Shown one piece after another: positions 42,561 to 52,163 of a stretch of DNA of 64,000 nucleotides. Position 1 is the first letter of the stretch; each line of letters starts with the position of its first letter. This DNA comes from Symbiodinium kawagutii (taxonomy: Eukaryota; Sar; Dinophyceae; Suessiales; Symbiodiniaceae), in assembly GCA_009767595.1 (NCBI GenBank), contig VSDK01024074.1, forward strand, positions 175,488 through 239,487. The letters are read 5' to 3'. The notes beneath the pieces are model-generated. The model did no database searches. It worked only from the letters and a program-made list of their open reading frames with translations, and was not told the DNA's origin. A program made the position numbers and the translations under genes.

Positions 42561-45500
42561 ATGTCGGTTCCAGGTGCAGACGACCGCAGCCGCATCGAGA
42601 GCTTCGATGGGTCGGATCCCAGCGCCTACCGTCGCTGGAAGAGAAGAGCACAGTTGATGTTGGCGGCTCTACCGTCAACGGTGTCGGAAGCCAAGTACGG
42701 CCCAAGACTGATGGAACACATCAAAGGTGAAGCAGAGATCTTGCTGGAAGGCATCAGTGTTGCCGACCTCACACAGAAGGGAGGCGACAAGCTCATCTGG
42801 GCGATCCTAGATGAGAAGTACGGGCCTCAACCTCGTGATCTTCTGCAGCTGGCCCTCAAGGGCTTTTTCTACGAACTCCAGGTGAAGCCGGCAGAGCTGT
42901 ATAGCCAATTTTTGGCTCGCTTTGACTCTGCGAATCGACTCCTTGAAGAGCAGGACATAAAGCTTCCATCTGCAGTTCGCGGATATATGCTGCTGAAGAA
43001 ACTGAGGCTGGAGAGTACTGAAGAGAGTATGGTAATGACCCATACGCAGGGCAAGATGGACTTCGAGGATGTGCAAAAGGCAGTTCGGGGCATATTCCCA
43101 GACGGGAAGGGCCATGTCAAACACGCCCGGGACAAGGACGTGTTTCAGGCAGAGGCAGATGAGCCTGAGGTGACTGTGATGAGTGAGGACCAGGATATCC
43201 AAGAGGTAGCTGAGATGATCGCTCAAGAACATCAAGAGAAAGAGAACCAAGACGATGAAGAAGCACTCGACACCTTCGAGTCCTACTTGGAGGTGAGGAA
43301 GAAGCTGCGGGAGCAAAAAGTGAGTAGGGGCTATGTTCCAATGAGCTCCAAAGACAGCCGCCCAGGAACTCAATGGCGGCTGAATGGCACAGTGAGGGGA
43401 CGTCTTGAGCTGCTCAAGGCCAAGACGACATGTCACCTGTGCAAACAACGAGGCCACTGGAAGCGTGAGTGCCCGCTGAACCAAAGTGGGCGACGTGAGA
43501 AGACCAGTGGTGCCAGCAGTTCGGGAGGCAAGACGGGACAGCAGGACGTGAACATAGCAGAGGTGCTCACCAAGGAAGCGCTGATGGTTGACGATGTTTG
43601 GGAGCTGTTTCGCCATGAAGCAGCTGGGGACAGTGATCAAGCCACGCAAGAGTTGAAATCAGGGAGCCCCACACTTGAGCGGGCGCAGGATAGTTTTTTC
43701 TCCGAGGCTTTTGTCAATGACAGCCGTGTAGGGCAGGGCTTAGAAGTCCAGGATTCCACTGTGAGTCTTGGCCAGTGCGCTGTTCCAGACACTGCGTGTC
43801 GACGCACGTTGGTAGGTGAATACACCCTGAGCCAGATTGCAGGGTACCTGGAGAAGCAAGGTATCAAGGTGATCCGTAGGAAGGGGGAATCTGATTTTAG
43901 ATTCGGGAATGCGGAGACCCTTCATGCCAGTGAGTACGCTTTGATTCCTGGGTACCTTGGGGGAAAACGGTTTGTGATCAAAGCATCCATTTTGCCTGGT
44001 TCAGGGAGTAGGACACCTCTTCTCTTGAGCAAGGAATTCCTTCGACAACTTGGTTGTGTGATGAACATGGTTGATGATTCGGTGAGTGTGTTTGGTTGTG
44101 TGATCAAGATGGGGACTACTGGGAACGGTCACTATGCTGTTCGCTGTTTTCATTTTCCTCATGAGTGTCATGTCCATGAAAGAGAATCCGGAAGAATTCA
44201 TGTAGAGCGAGATAGACATCCAGGAGAATCCCAGATGTCATCCGAGCCGAGACAGCCCAGTGTAGCTAGCAGTGAGAAGAAGCACCACCCTGACTTCACT
44301 CGGAGCCATGTCGCATTCCAAGCCAGTGACGATCGCCAACGAGGAGATCCAGGCCATGCTGAGAAACATCAGCCAGCCAGTGGACGAGACGGCGGAATGG
44401 AGGACCAACCCAAAGCATCTGGACAAGATGCCCGACCACGAGGACGATGGGATGGGACTTCCAGTGGACTCCGAGACCAAGATCGCCGACGGGAAGCACA
44501 AGAAGGCCACCATGGGCTGGATGTATGTCAACGACAAGGGCTACTGCCAGTGGGTGCGCAGCAGCGTCAACACTGGAAGCAGTGTGAGCATGCAGCGCAT
44601 CAAGGTGTATGTGATCGCCCGGGATGGAGCGAAGCGCCAGCGTCTGCTTCTGGAGTTGGGAACAGCAACCCCATCATCAGCAGCAGCAAGTGCGACAACA
44701 CCACCGACGGCAGTGACTCCTGTGCCAGGAGTGATGGGAACACCTCGCATGACGACTCAGGTGCGATCAGTTCCGAAGCCCAAGCAGTACCCATGGTCAT
44801 CCCCGATGTCGAGGGGAACAGTGCGCAGTCGTCAAGAAGAGCAAGAGCAGATGGAGTGGAACTACGTGGGAGAACCACTCGCCGCTCGTTCTGTGATGAT
44901 TATGGAAGTGGTGGACGGCAAGATTGTGAACTATGTGGATCCCATGAAGACTCCACACGAGCCAGAGGCGATGGCACTCCTGAAGGAAGCCCATGGCATC
45001 CTGGAGGAGCTTTTGGTTCAGTAGAGCATGTCATGTCTAAGAAGAGTCGTGTGGGCTTGCAGAGGAACCTTAAGGATTGGTGTGATGATAATGTTGATGC
45101 TGGTGACATTGTTGATGAATCTGAGGGTTCTGCACCACATGATTTCTTCATAGTCAACGTCCAACAGAGGACGGATTTTGCTGAGGTATTTTCCATGCCT
45201 CGTATCTTGCCAGTTGCTGCTAGGAAGGGTTTGCACGGCTTGAAATCATATGACGTGAATCTGGGGTGGGACTTTCTGAAGGCAGAATGCCGACAGAAGT
45301 GCTTGGATGACATTCGCAACTATGAACTCCAGTGTGTCATGGTATGTCCACCTTGTGGCCCATTTTCCACCATGCAAAACTGCAGCACCGGCAAACAAGA
45401 CGATGCTGAGATGAAAAGAAAGATGGTTGAGGCAAGGGTCTTGCTTCAATTTGCCATGCAGGTTTGTGAGGTGCAACACAAGGCTGGTCGCAAGTTCTTG

Positions 45501-45935
45501 TTTGAACAACCCGTAGGAGCTGCGAGTTGGCATGAACCATGTGTTTTACATGTGAAGGGGCTTGAGGGGGTCCGAGAAATTGTGTTTGATCAGTGTTGCT
45601 ATGAACTGAGGGATCCGGTCAACCACAAACTATGTAAGAAGAGGACCAAGATCATGACGAACTGTGATGAGATGAGTGAGCTGGCTAGGGACTGTACGGG
45701 AGACCATGACCACCAACGGTTGGAGGGACAAGTCAAGATAGGGGGCAGATGGGTTAACCGGACCAAAGTTGCTCAGGTTTACCCCCAGAAATTGGTTGAG
45801 GCTATCGTTCGATGCTACATGAAGTATAGGAAGAAGAGTCACCATGAGGTCCTAGCGAGCGAGGCGTTGCAGGAGGATCGCACGGACTTGGAACGTAGTG
45901 TCAGGAGATGCCATGTCAACCTAGGACATCCCTGA
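42561..45935 (+). CDS. Copia polyprotein part 1: gag, protease, methyltransferase-like
   Basis: The open frame begins at 42429, inside and upstream of the terminal repeat; I take the first Met after the primer-binding site (MSVPGADDRSRIESF). Residues about 10-190 are gag (UBN2-like: RRWKRRAQLMLAALP, DEKYGP). A CCHC zinc knuckle CHLCKQRGHWKREC lies at residues 291-304. An aspartic protease-like motif, VPDTACRRTLVG, has Asp410; DTA replaces the more common D[ST]G. Residues about 575-820 (44280-45023) read as out-of-frame sequence: the coding-like frame there is +1. From Met 45033 the frame is real again and encodes a C5-methyltransferase-like domain. It ends at TGA 45933-45935 within the pre-integrase zinc-binding motif. 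Confidence 0.85.
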   Translation: MSVPGADDRSRIESFDGSDPSAYRRWKRRAQLMLAALPSTVSEAKYGPRLMEHIKGEAEILLEGISVADLTQKGGDKLIWAILDEKYGPQPRDLLQLALKGFFYELQVKPAELYSQFLARFDSANRLLEEQDIKLPSAVRGYMLLKKLRLESTEESMVMTHTQGKMDFEDVQKAVRGIFPDGKGHVKHARDKDVFQAEADEPEVTVMSEDQDIQEVAEMIAQEHQEKENQDDEEALDTFESYLEVRKKLREQKVSRGYVPMSSKDSRPGTQWRLNGTVRGRLELLKAKTTCHLCKQRGHWKRECPLNQSGRREKTSGASSSGGKTGQQDVNIAEVLTKEALMVDDVWELFRHEAAGDSDQATQELKSGSPTLERAQDSFFSEAFVNDSRVGQGLEVQDSTVSLGQCAVPDTACRRTLVGEYTLSQIAGYLEKQGIKVIRRKGESDFRFGNAETLHASEYALIPGYLGGKRFVIKASILPGSGSRTPLLLSKEFLRQLGCVMNMVDDSVSVFGCVIKMGTTGNGHYAVRCFHFPHECHVHERESGRIHVERDRHPGESQMSSEPRQPSVASSEKKHHPDFTRSHVAFQASDDRQRGDPGHAEKHQPASGRDGGMEDQPKASGQDARPRGRWDGTSSGLRDQDRRREAQEGHHGLDVCQRQGLLPVGAQQRQHWKQCEHAAHQGVCDRPGWSEAPASASGVGNSNPIISSSKCDNTTDGSDSCARSDGNTSHDDSGAISSEAQAVPMVIPDVEGNSAQSSRRARADGVELRGRTTRRSFCDDYGSGGRQDCELCGSHEDSTRARGDGTPEGSPWHPGGAFGSVEHVMSKKSRVGLQRNLKDWCDDNVDAGDIVDESEGSAPHDFFIVNVQQRTDFAEVFSMPRILPVAARKGLHGLKSYDVNLGWDFLKAECRQKCLDDIRNYELQCVMVCPPCGPFSTMQNCSTGKQDDAEMKRKMVEARVLLQFAMQVCEVQHKAGRKFLFEQPVGAASWHEPCVLHVKGLEGVREIVFDQCCYELRDPVNHKLCKKRTKIMTNCDEMSELARDCTGDHDHQRLEGQVKIGGRWVNRTKVAQVYPQKLVEAIVRCYMKYRKKSHHEVLASEALQEDRTDLERSVRRCHVNLGHP
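44308..45024 (+). CDS. Overlapping +1-frame ORF within the copia polyprotein
   Basis: A frame of 238 codons, starting MSHSKPVTIANEEIQAMLRN, lies +1 to the long polyprotein frame. It has GC-ending codons and a protein-like composition (HKKATMGWMYVNDKGYCQWV), whereas the overlapping frame-0 sequence is R/G/S/Q-rich noise. The QWV segment resembles a module that I recall in dinoflagellate copia polyproteins between protease and integrase. The stop (45022-45024) is 8 nt before Met 45033 in frame 0. Either two compensating indels occurred or it is expressed as a separate ORF. No upstream frameshift signal was recognised. Confidence 0.6.
   Translation: MSHSKPVTIANEEIQAMLRNISQPVDETAEWRTNPKHLDKMPDHEDDGMGLPVDSETKIADGKHKKATMGWMYVNDKGYCQWVRSSVNTGSSVSMQRIKVYVIARDGAKRQRLLLELGTATPSSAAASATTPPTAVTPVPGVMGTPRMTTQVRSVPKPKQYPWSSPMSRGTVRSRQEEQEQMEWNYVGEPLAARSVMIMEVVDGKIVNYVDPMKTPHEPEAMALLKEAHGILEELLVQ
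45033..45900 (+). CDS. Methyltransferase-like (C5-MTase, PPC motif) domain
   Basis: Domain inside polyprotein part 1. GWDFLKAECRQKCLDDIRN leads into VMVCPPCGPFSTMQN, matching motif IV (PPC, then FS) of cytosine-5 DNA methyltransferases. The catalytic Cys would be codon 45354-45356. FLFEQPVGAASW could correspond to motif VI and KKRTKIMTN to motif VIII. A classical FxGxG SAM-binding motif I is not obvious; MPRILPVAARKGL...YDVNLGWD occupies its place. Domains like this occur in other dinoflagellate copia polyproteins as far as I recall. Activity is unknown. Confidence 0.6.
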
Positions 45936-45938
45936 CGG
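45933..45938 (+). other. In-frame TGA followed by CGG splitting the polyprotein
   Basis: The reading frame continues from CHVNLGHP through TGA into RERFIHMLRSAG...CSVC, so the stop lies inside one pre-integrase zinc-binding domain (H...H...CxxC). TGA-CGG is also a known leaky readthrough context in some plant RNA viruses. A point mutation (for example from TCA) is the simpler reading. Confidence 0.75.
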
Positions 45939-48900
45939 GAACGGTTCATTCACATGTTGAGGTCCGCGGGGGCCAGTGGGAAGGCGATTGAGATCGCCAA
46001 GAAACTCAGGTGTTCAGTTTGTGATGTTCACAAACCTTATCCCAGTCATGCGGTTGCGAAACACAAAAGGGCTGATGGATTCAACCAACAATTGAACATT
46101 GATACGTTTGATCTTCCCATTTATGAAGGAAAAGTGTTGAAGATGTTGAACATTGTTTGTGAGGGATCAGGCATGCAGATTTGTACCCCTTTGTGGAAAG
46201 GATGTACGGCGAAAGAGGTACGTAAGTGCTATAGGAAGTACTGGAAGAGATGGGCTGGTAGTCCGTATCGGGTCTTTTCTGATGGGGGCACCGAGTTTGA
46301 TTCCATGGTTCAACAGGGCTTTGATGCTGATGGGGTGTATGTTGACAAGTCAGCTGCGTACAGTCCGTGGCAGAATGGCATGTGTGAACGACATGGGGGC
46401 ATCTGGAAAGGTATTTTTGCCAAAGCTTTTCAAGAGAGTAGTCCTACGAACAAACAAGAGGTTGGAGAGCTGATCGACCATGTCAATAATGCCAAGAATT
46501 CCATGACCAGGAAACACGGATTTAGCCCATTTCAACATGTTTTTGGCTCAGATCTTCGTATCCCAGAGAATCTTCTGGAAAGCAATCCAAGCATTCCGTA
46601 CCACTCAGGTGTCATCCATGGAGTAGAGGAACTGGTGCGATCGAACCAGTTGAGACATGCTGCTCGCCTTGCAATGATCGAAGCTGACAATGATGACAAA
46701 GTGAGAAGAGCAGTAGTTCATCGTCCTCGAACTGCTCGTGGACAGGAACTGGCAGTGGGGGACTACGTGTACTACTGGCGACACTACGCCAGTGATGGCA
46801 AGAAGGGTACGTGGAAAGGACCTGCTCGAATCATTGGATTCTATGATGGAAGATCCAAGATCTGGGTAGCCTATGGGAACAAGGTACTGCGTTGCGCACC
46901 AGAACAGATCCGACGGCTAACGCCAGATCAGGAGGCAGCGCTACGCTTTGTGACTGAAGACATGGTGGCAACCCGGCGAAGACTTGGAGATCAAGGAGCT
47001 CAGGTGTTCACTGACATCAGCAATGAGTTGCCACCCGCGGAGGAGGCCAATGCTGAGATGCAAGTGGATGGCGCTCCTGAGATTGATCCGAACCAGGAAA
47101 GAGCTGCCAAACGCCCCAGGATTGAACCAGAGGCGGATGAGATAGAGCGGGATCTGGCAACGGAGTTTGTCAACACACAGCTGGAGACTGGAGAAGTTGA
47201 TGAGGCCGACACTGGAACGCCTCAAACCACAACTCGTCCGACAACTGAATCTGGAGATGTTGATCCAACCACCAGAGGAGAAGAGCCACCGCTATCGACG
47301 TATGGTCCCATGAGGAGAATGGAACCTCCAGACGATGGTCAGATGAGAGACACTCCTCTGAGACAGGCGATGAGGCAGAGTCTGGAGATGCTGGATGTGG
47401 GGAACACTAGAGTGTCTCGAACGCCCTATGAAAGACCACCCGGAACCAACGGCAATGAACGGGTCATCTCCGGAGATGATGAGATGGAATCCTTTGAATG
47501 TTTTCTCGCTCAACAGAGACGAGAATCAGAGCTCCGAAACTCTGACATCAAAGAATGCGAGTGGGAGCAAGTACTGCGGGGGAAAAGAAAAGAGTTTGAT
47601 AAGCTGATCAAGACAGGAGCCATCAAAGTACATACTGGAGAAGAGGCTGAAAGAATCATGGAAACTACTTCCCCTGAAAGGATTCTGGATAGTCGGTTTG
47701 TTAAGACTCGTCGTGCTAGTCCGGATGATGAGGGTAAGACGGAGATCAAGTGTAGATGGGTGTTGAAAGGATTTCAAGATCCTGACCTTCTTGAACTTGA
47801 GCGACAGTCACCAACCCTGAGTGCTGATGCACTTGCGGTAACCCTGCAGTTGATTGCGTCTCATAAATGGTTGATGCACATCATGGACATTGAGGGAGCT
47901 TTCTTGCAGGGGGAAGGGCTTGAGAGAAAGAATGGGAAGATATACGCTCATCTTGGAAACGACTCGGTCCCAGGTATCCCCGAAGGTGCGGTTTTCGAGC
48001 TGTGTAAGTGTGTTTACGGACTGATGGACGCACCACGAAAGTGGTGGGAGAGCATCAGTAAAACCTTGGTCAGTCTGGGGATGAAACAAAGTGAGCTGGA
48101 CCCATGTGTGTTCATGTGGTTTGACCCCAAAAGGGATTTCCATTTGGGGGGGATCTTGGCTTTGCATGTTGATGACATGGTTTGTGGAGGGTGTAGCGAT
48201 TTCATGGGGATCATCGAAGAACTTCGGAAGATTTACCCCTTCAAACATGTCAAGAAAGGTCAAGGCGAGTTTCTTGGGAGAACCCTGAAACAACTTGAGG
48301 ATGGATCCATCGAATGTAGTCAAGAAGAGTATGCCAGCAAAGTGCCGTCGGTCACCATCTCTCGGGAGAGAAGGAAACAAAGGGATGACGTGTTGACCCC
48401 CAAGGAACTTCAGCAGTACAGGGGAATTTTGGGGGCTGCTGGTTGGTTAACTGGGAGTACTCGACCGGACTTGGCTGCTTGGACTGGACTTCTTCAACAG
48501 AGACTAGGAAAGGCTTGTGTTCAGGATCTCATTGAGGCGAACAGGCTGGTGTCTAGGATTCGTGACATGAAACACGTCAAGATCACTATCAAAAGTATAC
48601 CGATACATGAAGGTATGATCGTTGTCACCAGTGATGCGAGTTGGGCAAATTGCCCTGATTTGAGTAGTCAGGCTGGGTATGTTGTGATGTTTGCTGATCG
48701 ACGTGTGGCCCAAGAAGAGTGGAGCGACATATCGCCGCTGCGATGGAAATCATGGAAGCTGGATAGGAAAACCCAGAGTACTCTGGGAGCAGAACTGATG
48801 GCAGTATCTCGATCCATTGCTGAGGGAGACTGGATTCGATCACTGCTAGCTGAGTTCACACAGTCAAGATATACTCTGAAGACTGACTGGGAAAGAAGAC

Positions 48901-49049
48901 AACAGATTGGTATGCTGGTGATCACTGACAACAAACCAGTGTACGACCACTGCCAGGGAGAAGGAGTCACGATCAAAGACAAGAGAACGGCCATTGACAT
49001 GATCGTGATCAAGGCTGATCTGAGAGCACAAAACGTGTCCCCACGGTAG
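45936..49049 (+). CDS. Copia polyprotein part 2: integrase, reverse transcriptase, RNase H (truncated)
   Basis: Pre-integrase domain ends in CSVCDVH. The integrase core has Asp in NIDTFD (codon 46101), Asp in FSDGGTEF (46281) and Glu in QNGMCERHGG (46386): a DD35E spacing. A linker rich in P/E/T follows to about 47500. Reverse transcriptase has MDIEGAFLQG (Asp 47886) and LHVDDMVCGG (48171-48176; HVDD instead of YVDD). RNase H has SDAS (48633), GAEL (48792) and ITDN (48927). Translation runs into the right terminal repeat and stops at 49047-49049 just after KADLRAQNV, so the last part of RNase H is missing. First ATG in frame: 45954. The protein would normally be fused to part 1. Confidence 0.9.
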   Translation, partial: RERFIHMLRSAGASGKAIEIAKKLRCSVCDVHKPYPSHAVAKHKRADGFNQQLNIDTFDLPIYEGKVLKMLNIVCEGSGMQICTPLWKGCTAKEVRKCYRKYWKRWAGSPYRVFSDGGTEFDSMVQQGFDADGVYVDKSAAYSPWQNGMCERHGGIWKGIFAKAFQESSPTNKQEVGELIDHVNNAKNSMTRKHGFSPFQHVFGSDLRIPENLLESNPSIPYHSGVIHGVEELVRSNQLRHAARLAMIEADNDDKVRRAVVHRPRTARGQELAVGDYVYYWRHYASDGKKGTWKGPARIIGFYDGRSKIWVAYGNKVLRCAPEQIRRLTPDQEAALRFVTEDMVATRRRLGDQGAQVFTDISNELPPAEEANAEMQVDGAPEIDPNQERAAKRPRIEPEADEIERDLATEFVNTQLETGEVDEADTGTPQTTTRPTTESGDVDPTTRGEEPPLSTYGPMRRMEPPDDGQMRDTPLRQAMRQSLEMLDVGNTRVSRTPYERPPGTNGNERVISGDDEMESFECFLAQQRRESELRNSDIKECEWEQVLRGKRKEFDKLIKTGAIKVHTGEEAERIMETTSPERILDSRFVKTRRASPDDEGKTEIKCRWVLKGFQDPDLLELERQSPTLSADALAVTLQLIASHKWLMHIMDIEGAFLQGEGLERKNGKIYAHLGNDSVPGIPEGAVFELCKCVYGLMDAPRKWWESISKTLVSLGMKQSELDPCVFMWFDPKRDFHLGGILALHVDDMVCGGCSDFMGIIEELRKIYPFKHVKKGQGEFLGRTLKQLEDGSIECSQEEYASKVPSVTISRERRKQRDDVLTPKELQQYRGILGAAGWLTGSTRPDLAAWTGLLQQRLGKACVQDLIEANRLVSRIRDMKHVKITIKSIPIHEGMIVVTSDASWANCPDLSSQAGYVVMFADRRVAQEEWSDISPLRWKSWKLDRKTQSTLGAELMAVSRSIAEGDWIRSLLAEFTQSRYTLKTDWERRQQIGMLVITDNKPVYDHCQGEGVTIKDKRTAIDMIVIKADLRAQNVSPR

Positions 49050-49119
49050 CGTGGGGCTCAAGTGTCGCTTGAAAAGGGAGCGGCAATGGCTTGACCGCTG
49101 GAGGGTAACCCCTTTCAGT
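49041..49119 (+). repeat. 79-bp terminal repeat, right
   Basis: Identical to 42446-42524. It is joined directly to the truncated RNase H sequence at a CCAC microhomology; its first bases supply the stop codon of polyprotein part 2. Confidence 0.85.
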
Positions 49120-49147
49120 TGTGGATGGTGTTTTGTTTTTGTTAAAT
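49119..49147 (+). repeat. 29-bp flanking repeat X, right copy
   Basis: Identical to 42366-42394 and followed by CTTTTTTTTGG in the native DNA. Confidence 0.85.
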
Positions 49148-49149
49148 CT

Positions 49150-52100
49150 TTTTTTTGGAATAGCTCTTCGAGATTGGATTGTAGGGCCCCCTGAGAAGAA
49201 GAAGAAGAAGAAGAAAAGAAGAAGTATTTCGACCTAACTGAGATGCTTGATGGGAACTGATGTGTTTTTGATGTTTTGGAGTTAGTTGAGAGCCAGGTTT
49301 GACAGCATTATTTCAATCTAGATTTTGTTTGGCGTGAGTGATGAAATTGGTTCTTAAACAATTTTCCAGAATGGTCTCGAGGCATTCAAAACGTTGCAGA
49401 AGAATATTTTCAAGAGTAACGTTTGGGACCACTATGATAACTTTATAACTTTCTACGATAGTGGCTCAGATCTGGCTTCACAGTGGTTTTTGATGCTTGA
49501 CTGCAAAGAATGGCCAATGATGCTGTATAATTCGTGGTTTTCAACAGTTAATAAAAGCTACTGAATGATGGTTCGATCAAAGCAAACAAGAGTCATATAA
49601 TAGCGGATCGTAGAGATTTCTGAATGGTGGACAACTGCGTGCAATGGTTAATCATACTTAACTAATTGTTGAATCATTGTGGACAATGCTTGATTGTGAT
49701 ATGGTTGAAAATGGTCATGCCTCGAGGTGCTTACTACTTGCTCATTATGGTCAATGATGCTTCAGAGAGCTTCATAATGGTCCTCCGGGTTAAAACAAAT
49801 TGACTATGGATGACTATTGCATGTTCTGGCTGCTGACCTTTCGTAATAGTCAAAAGAAGCTGATGATCGTTTCTAACGGCTGATAATGTGTAAACGACAG
49901 CAAACAATGCTGTGTAATAGGGGATAATTATGGTTCTTAATGATTAATAACTGCCTGTAATTGTTGAAACTCTTGCATAGTGTTTAGCAATGCCATGTTT
50001 CATGATGAATGATAACTAGCGACTGCCGATAATGGTGAATGATGACTTTACCACGGTTAATCATGGTCAACGATAGTTGGTTCTGGTTGATAGTGGTTGG
50101 TAGTGCATATTGATAGCTTATGATGGCCAATAGTGTGCAACAACACCTGGCCAATGGCTAATCCATGTTAGTGGATATTAGTGGTCCTTCATGGTGAACA
50201 ATTGCCGACAATTGTTGGTGATGCTCAATCATTCAATGAACATAAATAAACATTAAATGTGGTTGACAAAAAAGAACAGTTAATCATGGTTTATGGCAGT
50301 CGTACAATAGCTGCTAAAAATGCTGGCAATGCTTAATAATGGCTGATGATGTGAAATGACGGTCAACACTATATGGTTGAATTATGAATGACAGTTCATA
50401 GTGAATATTGCCAGTAAATCCCGGCAAATAACGGTGGTTGATGCTTAATCATGGTAGATCATCGATAACAAGTGTCGGTAGTGATTCAACATGGTGGAGA
50501 GTCGTGAGTGGCAACGCATAATTAATTGGATGGTTTGAAATGGACAATTATAGTTCGTAGTGGTTAGTGTCCACGACATGAACCCACAGTGCTGGTCATA
50601 TCTTGATTGGTCACTGCTCGTGTTTGTCAATAGGCTTATCCTTCTTTGATCGACTCATCAATCGCACATGGTCACCACCATTGATGCATTGAAAGGAATT
50701 TGGAAAATGAATTCCTTCCCCTTTCAGACCCCCTGAATTCTGTAAGGAGAACTCCGATTCCAACCAAAGTTTCTGGGCGGTTGAATATTATCACACGTTA
50801 ATCACATTCAGAAAAGAATCAATCATTACAAATCATCATTGACCATGCTTGTCCAGGAGATCTAACTATAGATCATTATGAACCACTACTAGCCCTATTG
50901 TGGGACCGAGATGCGTATTGGATGCTTTCTTTTCCTGACAAGCTGTGCAGCATCGTGCAGCACTGCACCTGCTTCTTTGCAAAGACCCCAGTGTAACCTG
51001 ACGAGAGCTGTGCACCCGCGACGCATATCCAAACAAAGTGTTCGTTCAGCTGTTGGCGGGTCAACACGGCAACAAATAGAATGTCAGCATCTACCCATTG
51101 CATCCCATTGCCACATCTTGCCACTTTGCTTTCTTCACAATAATCTTAAGCAATACAACCAGGATGATTGCAACCCCAAACGTTCAGAAATAGCTGCATG
51201 AATGCTGCTGAATCCGCCAGCTAAAAAGCCATAGCTGGTTGGATCTGATGGAGAATCAGGGACCTTTGAAACCACCAATCAAACGGGCTGTTTCTGAAAC
51301 CCAGTATCCAGCGCTGCTTCTGGGACTGTCATATCCAACAAAACAAACTATCTTCGGGACATCAGTTCCCTTTAAGTCAGTGTACTCAAAGAGTTGTTCT
51401 GAAACAGACTGATTTTGTTTCTTCGTTGCTCACTGGAACGAACTGTTTGTGAACAATGATTTGATTCTTGTCGACCCATAATAGCCAAAGAAGAGCGAAA
51501 TAACTACATAATATTCATCAGATGTTAACAAAATCTTGGAGTCTGGATAGCCAATTTTTTTTGTTATTTGGAAGCCAGGTTCTTTTCTGGTTTGGTTGGA
51601 TTTGAAAAACAGTCATGCTCGCCACATGGCATTGTTCACAGCAACATGCTTCACCGCAGCCAACTGAGCCTCCACACACTCATCCTAGCAGGACTGTTAA
51701 ACACTGAAGTTGAATGACAAAGCAAACCTTACATTGGCTTTACAACACACAGCCGGGGAGTTTCAAGAACAAGAGCACATAAGAGCACCTCCCTTGGGTG
51801 TAAGCCTACGATGTGAACAACGCACCCATTTCACTGATACTGTATACTCATGTCATGACCACTGTTTCAGAGCTGGGAGGTTGAGGCCCTCTTACAATGG
51901 TGGATTCTCCCAGCTTGATATAGAACATCAAACATCATAACTGATTGATTACTCATAATCAACCACTCATCCACCAGTCTTTCAACATGAGATTTACACA
52001 CCTGCATAACAATGATTGATACCTTCACCACAATGGTTATCCGTGTTCGCCCCCATCCCAATCAGAGTACTATGCAGATTGCTATTTGAATTTAATTATA

Positions 52101-52160
52101 TCAAATTTGAATTATAATATGTGAATTATGTATTTATTGTGAGATTAATCAGTTGTATCT
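49150..52160. other. Intron DNA right of the retrotransposon
   Basis: A (GAA)n run at 49196-49222, then TGATGGTTAATCATGG-type filler over 49560-50570. A mildly GC-rich patch at 50930-51060 is open on both strands and not assigned. No exon supported. Confidence 0.45.
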
Positions 52161-52163
52161 TAC

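Larger units (their letters stand above)
42446..49119 (+). mobile_element. Ty1/copia LTR retrotransposon, truncated, recently inserted
   Basis: About 6.7 kb bounded by perfect 79-bp direct repeats (42446-42524 and 49041-49119). The order gag, protease, (methyltransferase-like), integrase, reverse transcriptase, RNase H is the copia order. A primer-binding site follows the left repeat directly. The right side lacks the end of RNase H and any polypurine tract, so the copy is not autonomous. The identical repeats suggest a recent event. The extra 51 bp between the left flank repeat and 42446 may also belong to the element. It is antisense to gene A and more GC-rich than its flanks. Confidence 0.9.

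Noticed and set aside
42807-43649. 280-codon minus-strand ORF, and other minus-strand ORFs at 44900-45319 and 47808-48380
   Set aside because: They are antisense shadows of the GC-rich copia coding frame; the plus-strand frame has the domains.
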